In this document: positions 16,104-24,972 of the stretch, in pieces | Layout: each line of letters begins with the position of its first letter | Position numbering within the stretch: position 1 is the first letter of the stretch | NCBI GenBank assembly: GCA_043745195.1 | Contig: JAYTTF010000049.1 | Span: forward strand, 1 to 64,000 | Direction of reading: 5' to 3' | DNA length: 64,000 nt | Origin: JANXSF01 sp043745195 | GTDB taxonomy: Bacteria; Acidobacteriota; Terriglobia; Bryobacterales; Bryobacteraceae | Program-made: the position numbers and the translations under genes | The notes under the pieces: model-generated | What the model was told of the DNA's origin: nothing | The model's input: only the letters and a program-made list of their open reading frames with translations | Databases searched by the model: none

Positions 16104-16886
16104 ATGTCCATTCAAAGCCTATTTTCTCTTTCCGGCAAAACAGCCCTGATCGCTGGTGCCAGCCGCGGTATCGGATTAGCGATCGCCAAAGAAATTGCTG
16201 CAGCAGGAGCCAACACAATTTTGGCTGCGCGCTCTGTTGACAAGCTTAACGCAGAAGCCGCAGCTTTGTGTGCAGCGGGTTTTCAAGCATCTTCGCAACA
16301 GTTGGATGTGGCTGATCCTTCTTCGATTGAAGCTGCGGCAAAAGCGCTGCGGGGCAAGGTTGACATCCTGATTAACGTAAGCGGCACCAACGTCCGCAAG
16401 CATATGGCGCAGTATTCGAAGGAAGAATATGAACGCATTATGACCACAAATCTGCACGGTTTGTTTGAACTGACGCAGCACATTGGGCAAGGTATGGTGG
16501 AGGCTGGCCGTGGTGGGAAGATCATCAATATCGGCAGTCTTACTTCCGGGCTTGGGCTTCCTTACCTGACCGTTTATGCAATGACGAAATCCGGCATTGC
16601 TGGTTTAACACGCGCCCTTGCTGCTGAATGGGGACGCCATAATATTCAAGTAAATTGCATTGCTCCGGGCTTCATTGTTACCGATCTGAATAGGGAAATG
16701 TGGAAGGCTGGTCATATGAAAGACTGGCTGACCGGCACACAATCGAATCCACGATTGGGTACGCCTGAGGATCTTGCGGGGCTGGCCGTATTCTTAAGTG
16801 CCCCTGCATCGGACTACATCACTGGCCAAACCATTTATTGCGATGGTGGTTATTCCACAACGGCGCAATGGCCATTTGAACCATAA
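16104..16886 (+). CDS. Short-chain dehydrogenase/reductase
   Basis: This 260-residue classical SDR has the cofactor motif GASRGIG (residues about 18-24) and NVSG in place of NNAG. The catalytic pair YAMTKSG lies near residue 158, preceded by Ser in NIGSLTS, and the end is ITGQTIYCDGGYST. It resembles gluconate 5-dehydrogenase and 2-deoxygluconate dehydrogenases, so sugar-acid oxidation is plausible. The stop overlaps the start of the next gene by one base (TAATG), indicating co-translation. Confidence 0.88.
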   Translation: MSIQSLFSLSGKTALIAGASRGIGLAIAKEIAAAGANTILAARSVDKLNAEAAALCAAGFQASSQQLDVADPSSIEAAAKALRGKVDILINVSGTNVRKHMAQYSKEEYERIMTTNLHGLFELTQHIGQGMVEAGRGGKIINIGSLTSGLGLPYLTVYAMTKSGIAGLTRALAAEWGRHNIQVNCIAPGFIVTDLNREMWKAGHMKDWLTGTQSNPRLGTPEDLAGLAVFLSAPASDYITGQTIYCDGGYSTTAQWPFEP

Positions 16887-17737
16887 TGCTGACGCGGCGT
16901 GAATTGCCACTTCTACTCATTGCAGGGGCAGTGGCGCGCGGTCAGGAAGTGCCTGTGGATTTCATTTGCCCGATGGACCCTGATGTTCGTTCGAAGGGTC
17001 CTGGGAAATGTCCGCGCTGCGGGATGCGGCTTGAAGCCGGGCTACCAGAGCCGATTGAATATCCAGTGAAGTTGTCGTTTGAACCCGCTGTTCCTCGCCC
17101 TGGCGTGGAAGCGTTGTTGAATCTGGAAGTGAGCGATCCCAATAAGCGTCAACGCGTTCGTGAATTCCAGGAAGTGCATGAAAAGTTGTTTCATCTTTTC
17201 TTGATCAGCAGCGACCTGTCTTCGTTTGCGCATGAGCATCCGCAGCCCAGAGCTGATGGAACCTTTCAATTGCGGTACACCTTCAAACAGCCAGGTGAGT
17301 ATCGAATGCTGGCCGACTTTTACCCAAAGGATGGCACGCCGCAATTAGTGTCACGATCGTTCCATGTGGCTGGGGAACGTAAACCCGCCCTAGCACTTGT
17401 CGCGGAGATGCAGCCTAAGCAAGGTGCGAATCTACGAGTTGAGTTGGTTACCGAGCCACCTCAACCGATTGCCGGAAAGAAGACGCTGCTGTTCTTTCGC
17501 ATTAGTCCACATGAAGGATTGGAGCCTTATTTAGGAGCCTGGGGACATCTACTGGCAGCCAGCGGCGATCTGATTGATTTGATCCACGGTCATCCTGAGT
17601 TTCCAGAACCAGGACCACAAATTCAATTCAATGTGATTTTTCCCAGAGCAGGAGTGCATCGTGTTTGGGTGCAGTTCCAGAACAAGCAGGTGGTGAATAC
17701 GGTTGCCTTCAACGTGCCTGTGGTGGACTTGAGATAA
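16886..17737 (+). CDS. Exported protein with heavy-metal-binding domain
   Basis: This 283-residue protein has a Tat- or Sec-type leader (MLTRRELPLLLIAGAVARGQ). A compact metal-binding domain follows, FICPMDPDVRSKGPGKCPRCGMRL, with two Cys plus CPRC as found at the N-terminus of copper and heavy-metal efflux proteins. The rest is beta-rich, with HLFLISSDLSSFAHEHPQP and a second HGHPEFPEPGPQI block, a histidine pattern seen in periplasmic copper-related proteins. It probably binds a transition metal outside the cytoplasm. It is coupled to the SDR gene by TAATG. Confidence 0.75.
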   Translation: MLTRRELPLLLIAGAVARGQEVPVDFICPMDPDVRSKGPGKCPRCGMRLEAGLPEPIEYPVKLSFEPAVPRPGVEALLNLEVSDPNKRQRVREFQEVHEKLFHLFLISSDLSSFAHEHPQPRADGTFQLRYTFKQPGEYRMLADFYPKDGTPQLVSRSFHVAGERKPALALVAEMQPKQGANLRVELVTEPPQPIAGKKTLLFFRISPHEGLEPYLGAWGHLLAASGDLIDLIHGHPEFPEPGPQIQFNVIFPRAGVHRVWVQFQNKQVVNTVAFNVPVVDLR

Positions 17738-18401
17738 GGGTGAACATGCCGGCTTTGGCAGGTTCTGTTTCAATCATCGTGCCGGCAGGCAGCAGCAAAG
17801 GGGTTTGATAAGTAAGCGTTGTTCGCTTGCCTGCTTTGTTGGGTTGCAGCCAGATTAGCGGTTCGACGGCACCATTGGGCAACACTGCGCGGAGCTTCAC
17901 TTGACGATCCTGCGTCACAACTTGAATGGCTGTAATGCGCGAATTTTGCAGCAACCGGAAGCCATCTCCCACTGCGATTGGGCGGCCGGAAATGGCCGGT
18001 GATTTTGGTGGAGTTTGAGCGTGGGCGTGGGATGGCAGATATTGCGGCTCGCCTTCCGGGGCTCCGCCTTCCACCCAATTTGCTAAGTTGGAAATTTCCT
18101 GGCCGGACAGTGCTAGTTCATGCTGAAAACTTCCGTAGCCTTGTACAGCCGGCCATGGGGGCATGCGGCGGGCCAGCACCTCTTCGCGAATGGCTACGGC
18201 CCAGGGACGGGTCTCTTCGTAGGTGGCAAGACTCATTGGAGCCGCGCCACCTTCGCGATGACAACTTGCGCAGTTCTTGCGAACGATGCGAGAGATTTCA
18301 CTTGTCCAGGTAAGCTTGGTAGTGATAACGTCATGCGCCCAAGAGGAGGAGAGAGAACTCACCGCAAGAATGATGACGCTCCTTCTGAGGAACTCGCGCA
18401 A
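17709..18401 (-). CDS. Secreted mono-haem cytochrome c
   Basis: From a TTG at 18401 the product is 230 residues. It has a good signal peptide (REFLRRSVIILAVSSLSSSWA) and one haem motif CASCH at 44-48, followed by EETRPWAVAIREEVLARRMPPWPA and the Met-containing axial region. It is a shorter relative of the next gene without its copper domain. No ATG or GTG fits. The TTG lies in the first, degenerate unit of the 93-bp repeat array, so the repeat seems to have replaced the original start. The 3' end overlaps the convergent metal-binding gene by 29 bases. Confidence 0.7.
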   Translation of the reverse strand: MREFLRRSVIILAVSSLSSSWAHDVITTKLTWTSEISRIVRKNCASCHREGGAAPMSLATYEETRPWAVAIREEVLARRMPPWPAVQGYGSFQHELALSGQEISNLANWVEGGAPEGEPQYLPSHAHAQTPPKSPAISGRPIAVGDGFRLLQNSRITAIQVVTQDRQVKLRAVLPNGAVEPLIWLQPNKAGKRTTLTYQTPLLLPAGTMIETEPAKAGMFTLISSPPQAR

Positions 18402-18753
18402 AACGGAGCTCCGGCGGCTGTGGAAATTTCCCGAGTTCCTGGTTCGTTTGAGGGCCGACGGGCCCTTTGCGCTACTGAGGAACTCGTGCAAAACGGACTC
18501 GCTCCGGCTAATGGAATTAGCAAGTTTTTCCAAATATTGGAGCCGCGCCGGAGCGGCCTTTGGACTACTGAGGAACTCGCGCAAAACGGACTCGCTCCGG
18601 CTAATGGAATTAGCAAGTTTTTCCAAATATTGGAGCCCCGCCGGAGCGGCCTTTGCGCTTCTGAGGAACTCGCGCAAAACGGACTCGCTCCGGCTAATGG
18701 AATTAGCAAGTTTTTCCAAATATTGGAGCCGCGCCGGAGCGGCCTTTGCGCTT
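18385..18753. repeat. 93-bp tandem repeat array
   Basis: Three nearly identical 93-bp units start at about 18475, 18568 and 18661. A diverged 90-bp unit precedes them at 18385. Each unit carries CGCTCCGGC and, about 45 bases on, its complement GCCGGAGCG. Inside lie smaller palindromes, ctaat-gga-attag and ccaa-ata-ttgg, so each unit can fold into a branched structure. 93 is a multiple of three, so several frames stay open through it. It fills the gap between two cytochrome genes on the minus strand. Confidence 0.9.
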
Positions 18754-18769
18754 CCAAGCAGCACGAAGT

Positions 18770-20062
18770 TTAATCCTCAGCCGGCTTTGGCTTGCGTTCA
18801 GGACGCATGACTTTCACAGGGTCCATGCCAACAGGAATGGAAACTTCAAAGAATCCAATCATCATTTCTTCCCAGCTCTGATCGCCATAACGGACCTCGG
18901 CCTGGGGATTTGGATTGGCTTTGTTGTTCGCTGAATTGTCAAAATGAGCCGTGACGTCAATCTTCGTGCCTTTGGGCAGCAGCATGGGTTTTTCAGGAAA
19001 GTATCCAAGCTGCCAACTGAAAGAATAGTGCGGAACGCTGAGCAAGGTTTCGGTTTTTCCGTCTGGGAAAGTAGCTCTGTATTCGAAGGACTTTCCACGA
19101 AGATGCATGTGGGGAAGCATGGATATCAAAGTGGCGTCGCTTTGAAGAGTGAAACTGGCGTCCACCCGATGATTGTCGGCTCCTGGGGGAATACGGAATT
19201 TGTTTTCACCGGCTGCTAAGTAGAACACGCGATCCACGGGAGGCTGCTTGGCAAAGATCAAACCAAGTTTGCTGCGGTCGCGTCCTGGTTTACCGTTGGC
19301 GGTATAGTGCATTTGGAAAACAATGTCGGAGCCGGCGGGGATGAGTCGTCCTTGCCCTGGCTGCAGAATGTTGGGCAGAGTGCCGGGAGCAAAGCCGGCC
19401 ACCATATCGCTGAAGCCGTTCCCTTCTTCGCCGCGTCCAGTTCGTGTAGCAGTGCGGGGATTAAAAGGTTCGCCTGGAACAGCACTGGCCATCCACTTTG
19501 AACCCGGAGGACGAATGAAGGCGATAATGTGGTGCACCAGTTGAGGGTTGCCGGGACGTGCTTCGGCCAATTGAATCCACTTGTCTTCCTTCAAATTGAG
19601 AGGGAGGACGAAGTATTGGTAATCAATGGTGCCTTCGGCGGGGATTTCGTAATCCTTGGGCATTTCGACGATAAGGTCGGGCTCGCCGATTTGCCAGCCC
19701 TTGGTCCATTGAATGGGCTTGGGTGCATCGGCTGGATTTCCTTCCGTTGCGCCGGAATCGACCCATGAGATGAGCGTTTGGGAATCCTTTTCGGTAAGGC
19801 TGCGATCGTTGTGGAACTTGCCATAACGGGGGTCGGCAAACCAAGGGGGCATTTTTCGGCTGGCTACGGCCTGTTTAATTCCTTTTGCCCAGGGACGGGT
19901 TTCCTTGTAACTGAGAAAAGATATGGGAGCCGTTTCGCCTGGACGATGGCAACTTTGGCAATTTTTCTGAAGGACGGGGAGAACGTCCTTATAATAAGTG
20001 ACTTGGACCGGTGAAGCCAATGCCAGCAGGGGCATGGTTAAGGCGAAGAAAGAGATTCGCAT
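18770..20062 (-). CDS. Secreted cytochrome c with PHM-like copper monooxygenase domain
   Basis: This 430-residue protein has a signal peptide (MRISFFALTMPLLALA). The haem motif CQSCH is at 35-39, followed by KETRPWAKGIKQAVASRKMPPWFADPRYGKF. The C-terminal part resembles copper type II ascorbate-dependent monooxygenases, with histidines in LVHHIIAFI, MHYTANG and LPHMHLRGKSF. Such proteins are common in Acidobacteriota and probably couple electron transfer to oxidation of an extracellular substrate, which is unknown. The tandem repeat and the smaller cytochrome follow downstream on the same strand. Confidence 0.85.
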   Translation of the reverse strand: MRISFFALTMPLLALASPVQVTYYKDVLPVLQKNCQSCHRPGETAPISFLSYKETRPWAKGIKQAVASRKMPPWFADPRYGKFHNDRSLTEKDSQTLISWVDSGATEGNPADAPKPIQWTKGWQIGEPDLIVEMPKDYEIPAEGTIDYQYFVLPLNLKEDKWIQLAEARPGNPQLVHHIIAFIRPPGSKWMASAVPGEPFNPRTATRTGRGEEGNGFSDMVAGFAPGTLPNILQPGQGRLIPAGSDIVFQMHYTANGKPGRDRSKLGLIFAKQPPVDRVFYLAAGENKFRIPPGADNHRVDASFTLQSDATLISMLPHMHLRGKSFEYRATFPDGKTETLLSVPHYSFSWQLGYFPEKPMLLPKGTKIDVTAHFDNSANNKANPNPQAEVRYGDQSWEEMMIGFFEVSIPVGMDPVKVMRPERKPKPAED

Positions 20063-20185
20063 GTGGATAGCAGTTCCTTTGTTTAATGATACGGCAACTT
20101 TAGGCCATTTGTTTCAGATGTGATGAAAATTTGCTATTGGGATGGTGGAGGGGGACGATAAGGGTAGCAGGGAAAAGACCCAATT

Positions 20186-20533
20186 ATGAGAATAGACGAC
20201 GCTAATCTGAAGAACATCGCAAGCCAACCGGCGAAAAGCAAAGAAGCTGGCCGGGTCCCGAACGATTTAGTGGTTTCGGGGTACGGAAAGGCGCGCGATG
20301 CTTCGACCGATGCCTCTTCGGGTGCGACGGATACCTTCACTTTATCCAGTTTGAGTTCAGCGATCAATGCCCAGAGTGAGGACTCTCCAGAGCGGTCTGC
20401 CAAATTGGAAAAACTGGCGAAAGATGTAGATGCAGGGCGTTATAAACCTGACGTTCAGGCTACGACCAAGAAATTAATTGAGGATGCGCTTACTCAAGAG
20501 CGACCGATTTCAAATGATGCAAAAGAATCCTGA
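20186..20533 (+). CDS. flgM: FlgM anti-sigma-28 factor
   Basis: This 115-residue protein has a disordered N-terminus and a helical C-terminal half (RSAKLEKLAKDVDAGRYKPDVQATTKKLIEDAL). That half matches the sigma-28-binding region of FlgM. It holds back late flagellar transcription until the hook is complete and is then secreted. It overlaps the following reading frame by 20 bases and heads a late flagellar operon with flgK and flgL. Confidence 0.88.
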   Translation: MRIDDANLKNIASQPAKSKEAGRVPNDLVVSGYGKARDASTDASSGATDTFTLSSLSSAINAQSEDSPERSAKLEKLAKDVDAGRYKPDVQATTKKLIEDALTQERPISNDAKES

Positions 20534-20822
20534 ACTTCAACTTGAACTGGCCGGATCGGCAAGGCAATATTTGGAGGCCAACCAGCCTTGGGAAGCTGCG
20601 GCAATACTGGAACGATTGATTTCAGAACTGTCGCAACTGCCGGCAGGCTCAGCTGAGCTCATTTTGGTGGAACTGGCAAGCTTACAGCTACTGAGTGCAC
20701 AGGGGCTGGATCTGAGCAGCAATTGGCTTAACCGCTTGGCTCCGTCGGGGTCTTCTTACGATGCAGGTGGAAAGGCGACTCTCTACGAAAATACGGCGAG
20801 GAACCAAGGATTGGTGGCATGA
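20514..20822 (+). CDS. Small protein in the flgN position, possible FlgK/FlgL chaperone
   Basis: This 102-residue protein starts at one of two adjacent ATG codons (20514 or 20517) inside the end of flgM. It is predicted all-helical, with AARQ-type repeats such as EAAAILERLISELSQLP and ELASLQLLSAQGLD. FlgN, the export chaperone of hook-filament junction proteins, normally sits between flgM and flgK and is also helical. This protein is shorter than usual FlgN and shows no clear match. The role is inferred from position. Confidence 0.5.
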   Translation: MMQKNPELQLELAGSARQYLEANQPWEAAAILERLISELSQLPAGSAELILVELASLQLLSAQGLDLSSNWLNRLAPSGSSYDAGGKATLYENTARNQGLVA

Positions 20823-20859
20823 GAGCTTGTTGTGACATGAAGGCAAAAGTGGATTTCAA

Positions 20860-22194
20860 ATGAGTCTGAGCACAGCACTATTTGCGGCTACCGGAGCGAT
20901 GCGCGTTTTTGAACGAAGCCTGGAAGTAGCTTCAACGAACGTCAGCAACGTCAACACTCCTGGTTATGTAAAGCACCGGCAAGAGATCATTTCTTTCCGC
21001 GACGGCATTAGTGCAGGAAAAGTTGCATCGTCACGCAATCTATACAACGAGGCCTCGGTTTGGCAGCGCCAGAGTGGCTTAGCAAAGTCTCAGCAGCAGA
21101 TCGATACTTTGGGACAAGTGGAGCAGGCACTTCCGATTGGCGAAGGGCTGGGGATTGCGGATTCTCTGAATAATTTTTTTACAGCTTTCACGCAACTCTC
21201 AGCGGCGCCCAATTCCATCACAGGCCGCCAGGTAGTCTTAAACAAAGCACAAACATTGGCCAACGATTTCAACACAACTGCAAACCGGCTGGCCCGGTCC
21301 TCTCAATTCAGTGAACAGGAAGTCTCTGCGGTAGTTTCAAAGATCAATGGGGTATTGGCCGATGTGGCCTCCTTTAATAAAGGGGTGCGATCGGATAGCA
21401 GGGTGAATAAAGACGGCGGAGTGGAATCTCGTCTTTTCCAATCGCTGGAAAGTCTTTCTGAGTACGCTGATTTTCAGGCATTGCCACAGGACGATGGTTC
21501 GGTTTCCGTTTATTTAGGCGGCCAGTCTTTGGGGGCGATAGGTGACAAGAATTTTGCCATCAAATCAGTTGTGGTGAACAACCAGGTTCAGATTCAGGAT
21601 TTTGACGGCAAGGACATTAGTGCCAATTTTCAAAGCGGAAAATTGGCAGCGTTGCTCGACTTCAGAAACAGGCAGTTTCCCGGATATGCGGCAGATCTGG
21701 ATACTTTGGCCGCCTCAGTTGCCGATAGTGTGAACACTACTTTATCAGCGGGTCTGGATCTTGCCGGCAATCCGCCGACTGTAAATTTGTTTGTCTATAC
21801 TCCAACCCAAGGTGCCGCATTTACATTAGGTCTGGGAGGGTTGTTGCCAGAGGAATTGGCGGCAGCCAGTTCAGGAGCTCCGGGAGGCAATGGAGCCGCT
21901 TTAGCAGTCGCTGATTTGGCTAAGCAACCGCAAGCGAATGGCTATACTTTTACTCAGTTTTATGGAACCATTGCCTCCAAAGTTGGCGGAGATATTGCAA
22001 GCGCAAAGGCGGAGCAGACATCGGGAACCCAACTACTGAGCCAGGCAAGAACGATTCGAGGCGATGCATCCGGGGTGTCTTTGGATGAAGAAGCGGCTTA
22101 TGTTTTGCAGATTCAGCGAGGCTACGAGGCTGTTTCCAAATTGATGACTGTGATCCGCAGCCTTACCGATACGGTGATGGGGCTGATTCGATAG
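20860..22194 (+). CDS. flgK: Flagellar hook-associated protein 1
   Basis: This 444-residue protein has the FlgK N-terminal signature SLSTALFAATGAMRVFERSLEVASTNVSNVNTPGYVKHR. The C-terminal D0 helix ends EEAAYVLQIQRGYEAVSKLMTVIRSLTDTVMGL. The two ends pack as coiled coils in the axial structure at the hook-filament junction. It is slightly short, with a reduced central domain. It lies before flgL with an 18-base gap. Confidence 0.95.
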   Translation: MSLSTALFAATGAMRVFERSLEVASTNVSNVNTPGYVKHRQEIISFRDGISAGKVASSRNLYNEASVWQRQSGLAKSQQQIDTLGQVEQALPIGEGLGIADSLNNFFTAFTQLSAAPNSITGRQVVLNKAQTLANDFNTTANRLARSSQFSEQEVSAVVSKINGVLADVASFNKGVRSDSRVNKDGGVESRLFQSLESLSEYADFQALPQDDGSVSVYLGGQSLGAIGDKNFAIKSVVVNNQVQIQDFDGKDISANFQSGKLAALLDFRNRQFPGYAADLDTLAASVADSVNTTLSAGLDLAGNPPTVNLFVYTPTQGAAFTLGLGGLLPEELAAASSGAPGGNGAALAVADLAKQPQANGYTFTQFYGTIASKVGGDIASAKAEQTSGTQLLSQARTIRGDASGVSLDEEAAYVLQIQRGYEAVSKLMTVIRSLTDTVMGLIR

Positions 22195-22212
22195 TTCCAC
22201 TGGAATGAAAAA

Positions 22213-23124
22213 ATGATCCAATATCTCAACCCCATAAATCAGCGATTTCTGTCCGATATCCAGCGGACGCAGCGTCGGCACAGCAGCGCCGAAGCCGCAA
22301 TATCAAGTGGGCTCAAGGTGCGGGTTGCCTCCGATGATCCAGACCATATTGACATTCTGCTGGCCACGCGCGGCGAACTGCAAAGAGCCAAACAGGTTAA
22401 GAATAATCTGGATCAATTCAAGACCGAAGTGGACACCGCTGAAGTCACATTGCAATCTGCGGTGAAATCGCTGGAACGGGCGCGAACTTTAGGAACTCAA
22501 GGGTTGAACGACGCTGCTGCTTCCAACCAACGGCCGATCCTGGCAACCGAGGTGGAAGCCATACTCACCCAACTGGTGTCTGCCAGCCGTGCTTCGGTCC
22601 AAGGCCGCTATATTTTCAGCGGAGACACTGACCAGGCGGCTCCTTACACCGTGGATTTAACCGCCCCAAACGGTGTTGCCGCATATACTGGGTCCCTTTC
22701 CTCAACCCGCGTTGCCGAGAACACCGACGGCGTGCGCTTCAAAATTGCCCAAACGGCGGACCAGATCTTCGACAACGCTGCTCCTGGTCAAAGCGTTTTT
22801 GGGGCGGTGAATGCCTTGCGGTTGGCCCTCGCAAACAATAACACAACCGCAATCCAATCAGCCCTGGCAGATGTACAGACCTCAGCCGACCACTTGAACA
22901 ATCAGCTAGCTTTTTACGGTACGTCCCAAGGGCAGATCAGTACGGCTATCGATCAAGGGAACCGGCGGCAGTTGTCTTTAAGATCACAGATCAGCCAGAT
23001 TGAAGATGCCGATTTGCCAGAATCCATTCTGGAGCTTAATCAATCCAAAATTGCTTTGGACGCAGCTTTTCAGGCGCATGCCCTCCTGCCCCGTAAATCC
23101 CTATTCGATTACCTGTTCGGATAA
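22213..23124 (+). CDS. flgL: Flagellar hook-associated protein 3
   Basis: This 303-residue flagellin-like protein has the N-terminal helix IQYLNPINQRFLSDIQRTQRRHSSAEAAISSGLKVRVASDDP and the C-terminal helix ESILELNQSKIALDAAFQAHALLPRKSLFDYL. It joins FlgK to the filament. The middle region contains YIFSGDTDQAAPY, typical of FlgL. It ends the operon, and the following gene runs the other way. Confidence 0.93.
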   Translation: MIQYLNPINQRFLSDIQRTQRRHSSAEAAISSGLKVRVASDDPDHIDILLATRGELQRAKQVKNNLDQFKTEVDTAEVTLQSAVKSLERARTLGTQGLNDAAASNQRPILATEVEAILTQLVSASRASVQGRYIFSGDTDQAAPYTVDLTAPNGVAAYTGSLSSTRVAENTDGVRFKIAQTADQIFDNAAPGQSVFGAVNALRLALANNNTTAIQSALADVQTSADHLNNQLAFYGTSQGQISTAIDQGNRRQLSLRSQISQIEDADLPESILELNQSKIALDAAFQAHALLPRKSLFDYLFG

Positions 23125-23128
23125 CACT

Positions 23129-24532
23129 TTAATTCTTTTTGGGAATCGGTCCAATTTTAGTCTGACCCTTAACCGGCGGGCCAAAGGGATAGGTATCCGG
23201 CGTAACATGTACCCCCGTGGTGAACTTGAACGGGAATTTGCCGCCGCTGGGAAACGTCATCTCTACGAAATAGGCCGAATAACCTTTGGTTTGCTTTTCC
23301 GGCTTCGCCAGCCAAATACCATCTTTCAACGCCACAAGATCCACGCTCTTATACTTAGGTCCAAGCGTTTCTAAACGGAAATCACGGGCATCCGGATTGT
23401 TCGCCTGCCATAGTTTCACCGCTGTCGGTTTATCCTTGCTGGTTACTCGCAAGCTACCGTCCTTTTCCAGTTTCCAATCGAGCTCTGGTCGGCGAGTTCC
23501 CTTCATCACCGATTCGTAGAAAGCCGTAACCGATTCCCAGGCATCCGAGTTGCGCAACGAATGGTCGGCATTCGGCACATATCGCAAGTGCTTTTCACCC
23601 TTCAAATTGCGGTAGTAAAATTTCCAGGAATCAGGGAGAAAGAACTGATCGCCGGCTGCGTTCACCATAAACTTAGGCATCGTCAATCGCTCTTTGTATG
23701 AGTACGGTTCCTCAATGCCCAGTAGCTTTTTATATTTAGGATCGTCAGTGCGATCCATGATCCCTTGCTCGTAGTAGTCGTAAATGGACGGTGCCCAGAA
23801 CCCGTACGCACGATAATGATGCACAAAGGAAGGGCGCATATTCAACATGTCAATCACCAGCGGCGCAATGGCAACCACGCGCTTGTCCACTGCCGCAGCG
23901 GTCCAAGTGGTCCAACCGCGCTTCGATCCGCCAGCAACTACGAATCGGTCAATCTTCACTGATCCACCTTCGGCAGAGGCCAAAAATGCTGTGGCTGCAT
24001 CCATTGCCCTCACGGCAGCTTTGGTCATGGGGAGTCTGGCAGGCCAAGTTTCATCACCCGTTTCCATGTATTTGTTCCATGTATAGGCGATCAGCGAATC
24101 TTCAACCCGCGCTTTCTTCTTTGGATCGTCCAAGAAAACGAGCGTTTGATTTGGTACCATTTTCAACTCGATGGTGACCGCACCCAGCCCCTCAGCGATT
24201 CTGGCCAATTGAGGATCCATCGCTGCCGGCGTTGCTTGCTGATTAGAACCACCTGTAATGAAAAGGAAGGCAATGGAACTGGTGAGTTTCGCTGGCCGTG
24301 CAATATTCACCCAATGCTTCCATTCCGTTCTGTTGACCTCTTGTGAGGTGCGCCAGGTTTGGGAAGTCATATCCAAAGCATAAATTGAACTGTTTGCAGA
24401 CTCGGTCTTCTTTAAGAGCGAGTATTTAAAACTGCCATCAGCGGCCGCCACATAACGGTCAAGAGCAGTTTGCTTAGGAGCGCCGCTAGCCAGAAAGGCA
24501 GCCGCAACCACAACGAGGATTTGTTTAATCAC
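23129..24532 (-). CDS. PhoPQ-activated pathogenicity-related (PqaA-like) secreted protein
   Basis: From GTG at 24532 the product is 467 residues with a signal peptide (IKQILVVVAAAFLASGA). It matches the PqaA family of alpha/beta-hydrolase-like exported proteins: TALDRYVAAADGSFKYSLL near the start, FVVAGGSKRGWTTWTAAAVDKRVVAIAP with the GGSKRG elbow, and PNADHSL with a possible catalytic His. The longer open frame is rejected because it runs into the Fur gene. The substrate is unknown. Confidence 0.87.
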   Translation of the reverse strand: MIKQILVVVAAAFLASGAPKQTALDRYVAAADGSFKYSLLKKTESANSSIYALDMTSQTWRTSQEVNRTEWKHWVNIARPAKLTSSIAFLFITGGSNQQATPAAMDPQLARIAEGLGAVTIELKMVPNQTLVFLDDPKKKARVEDSLIAYTWNKYMETGDETWPARLPMTKAAVRAMDAATAFLASAEGGSVKIDRFVVAGGSKRGWTTWTAAAVDKRVVAIAPLVIDMLNMRPSFVHHYRAYGFWAPSIYDYYEQGIMDRTDDPKYKKLLGIEEPYSYKERLTMPKFMVNAAGDQFFLPDSWKFYYRNLKGEKHLRYVPNADHSLRNSDAWESVTAFYESVMKGTRRPELDWKLEKDGSLRVTSKDKPTAVKLWQANNPDARDFRLETLGPKYKSVDLVALKDGIWLAKPEKQTKGYSAYFVEMTFPSGGKFPFKFTTGVHVTPDTYPFGPPVKGQTKIGPIPKKN

Positions 24533-24570
24533 CCGCCCATTATATATTGAGGCATCGCCAGAAACAGCGA

Positions 24571-24954
24571 CTATTCGGCTGGTGCAGACTGACAATCACT
24601 GCAATTGCCGTAAAGCATCAACACATAGGAATTCGAAATAAATCCGGCAGGCGCCAACTGGTTGAGGCTGGTTAGGCGGCCAGGAGCATCAAAAACCTTT
24701 CCGCATTTTTTGCACTGAAAATGATTGTGCGGTTCTTTGCCAGGAAGTTCATATCGAGGGGGCTCACCGGGAAGGTCAACTTGAGCCAAACCGCCATCCT
24801 CAAGCAGGGACTTAATGGTGCGGTAAACCGTTGCAATACCAAGCCCGTCCACTTTCTTACTTGCTAGAGCAAGCAGCTCGGTTGGGCTCATCGGACGGTC
24901 ATTTTCTTCAAAGACCTCGCGAAGAGCTCTTCTTTGGCGTGTGTTTCTGTTCAT
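24571..24954 (-). CDS. Fur-family transcriptional regulator
   Basis: This 127-residue protein has an N-terminal winged helix (RQRRALREVFEENDRPMSPTELLALASKKV, then GLGIATVYRTIKSLLEDGGL) and a C-terminal metal domain with HNHFQCKKCGK and GNCSDC. The two CxxC pairs suggest a structural zinc site. Whether it senses iron, zinc or peroxide cannot be told. The ATG at 24954 has a good ribosome site (GGAG five bases before it), so the longer start at 24972 is not used. Confidence 0.88.
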   Translation of the reverse strand: MNRNTRQRRALREVFEENDRPMSPTELLALASKKVDGLGIATVYRTIKSLLEDGGLAQVDLPGEPPRYELPGKEPHNHFQCKKCGKVFDAPGRLTSLNQLAPAGFISNSYVLMLYGNCSDCQSAPAE

Positions 24955-24972
24955 ATGTTCTCCAATCATCAT

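Noticed and set aside
18385..18753. CRISPR array
   Set aside because: The units are directly adjacent 93-bp copies without variable spacers, and no cas genes are present.
18359..18764. Long open frames on both strands through the 93-bp repeats
   Set aside because: They stay open because the unit is 31 codons long; the encoded peptides are copies of the repeat and resemble no protein.
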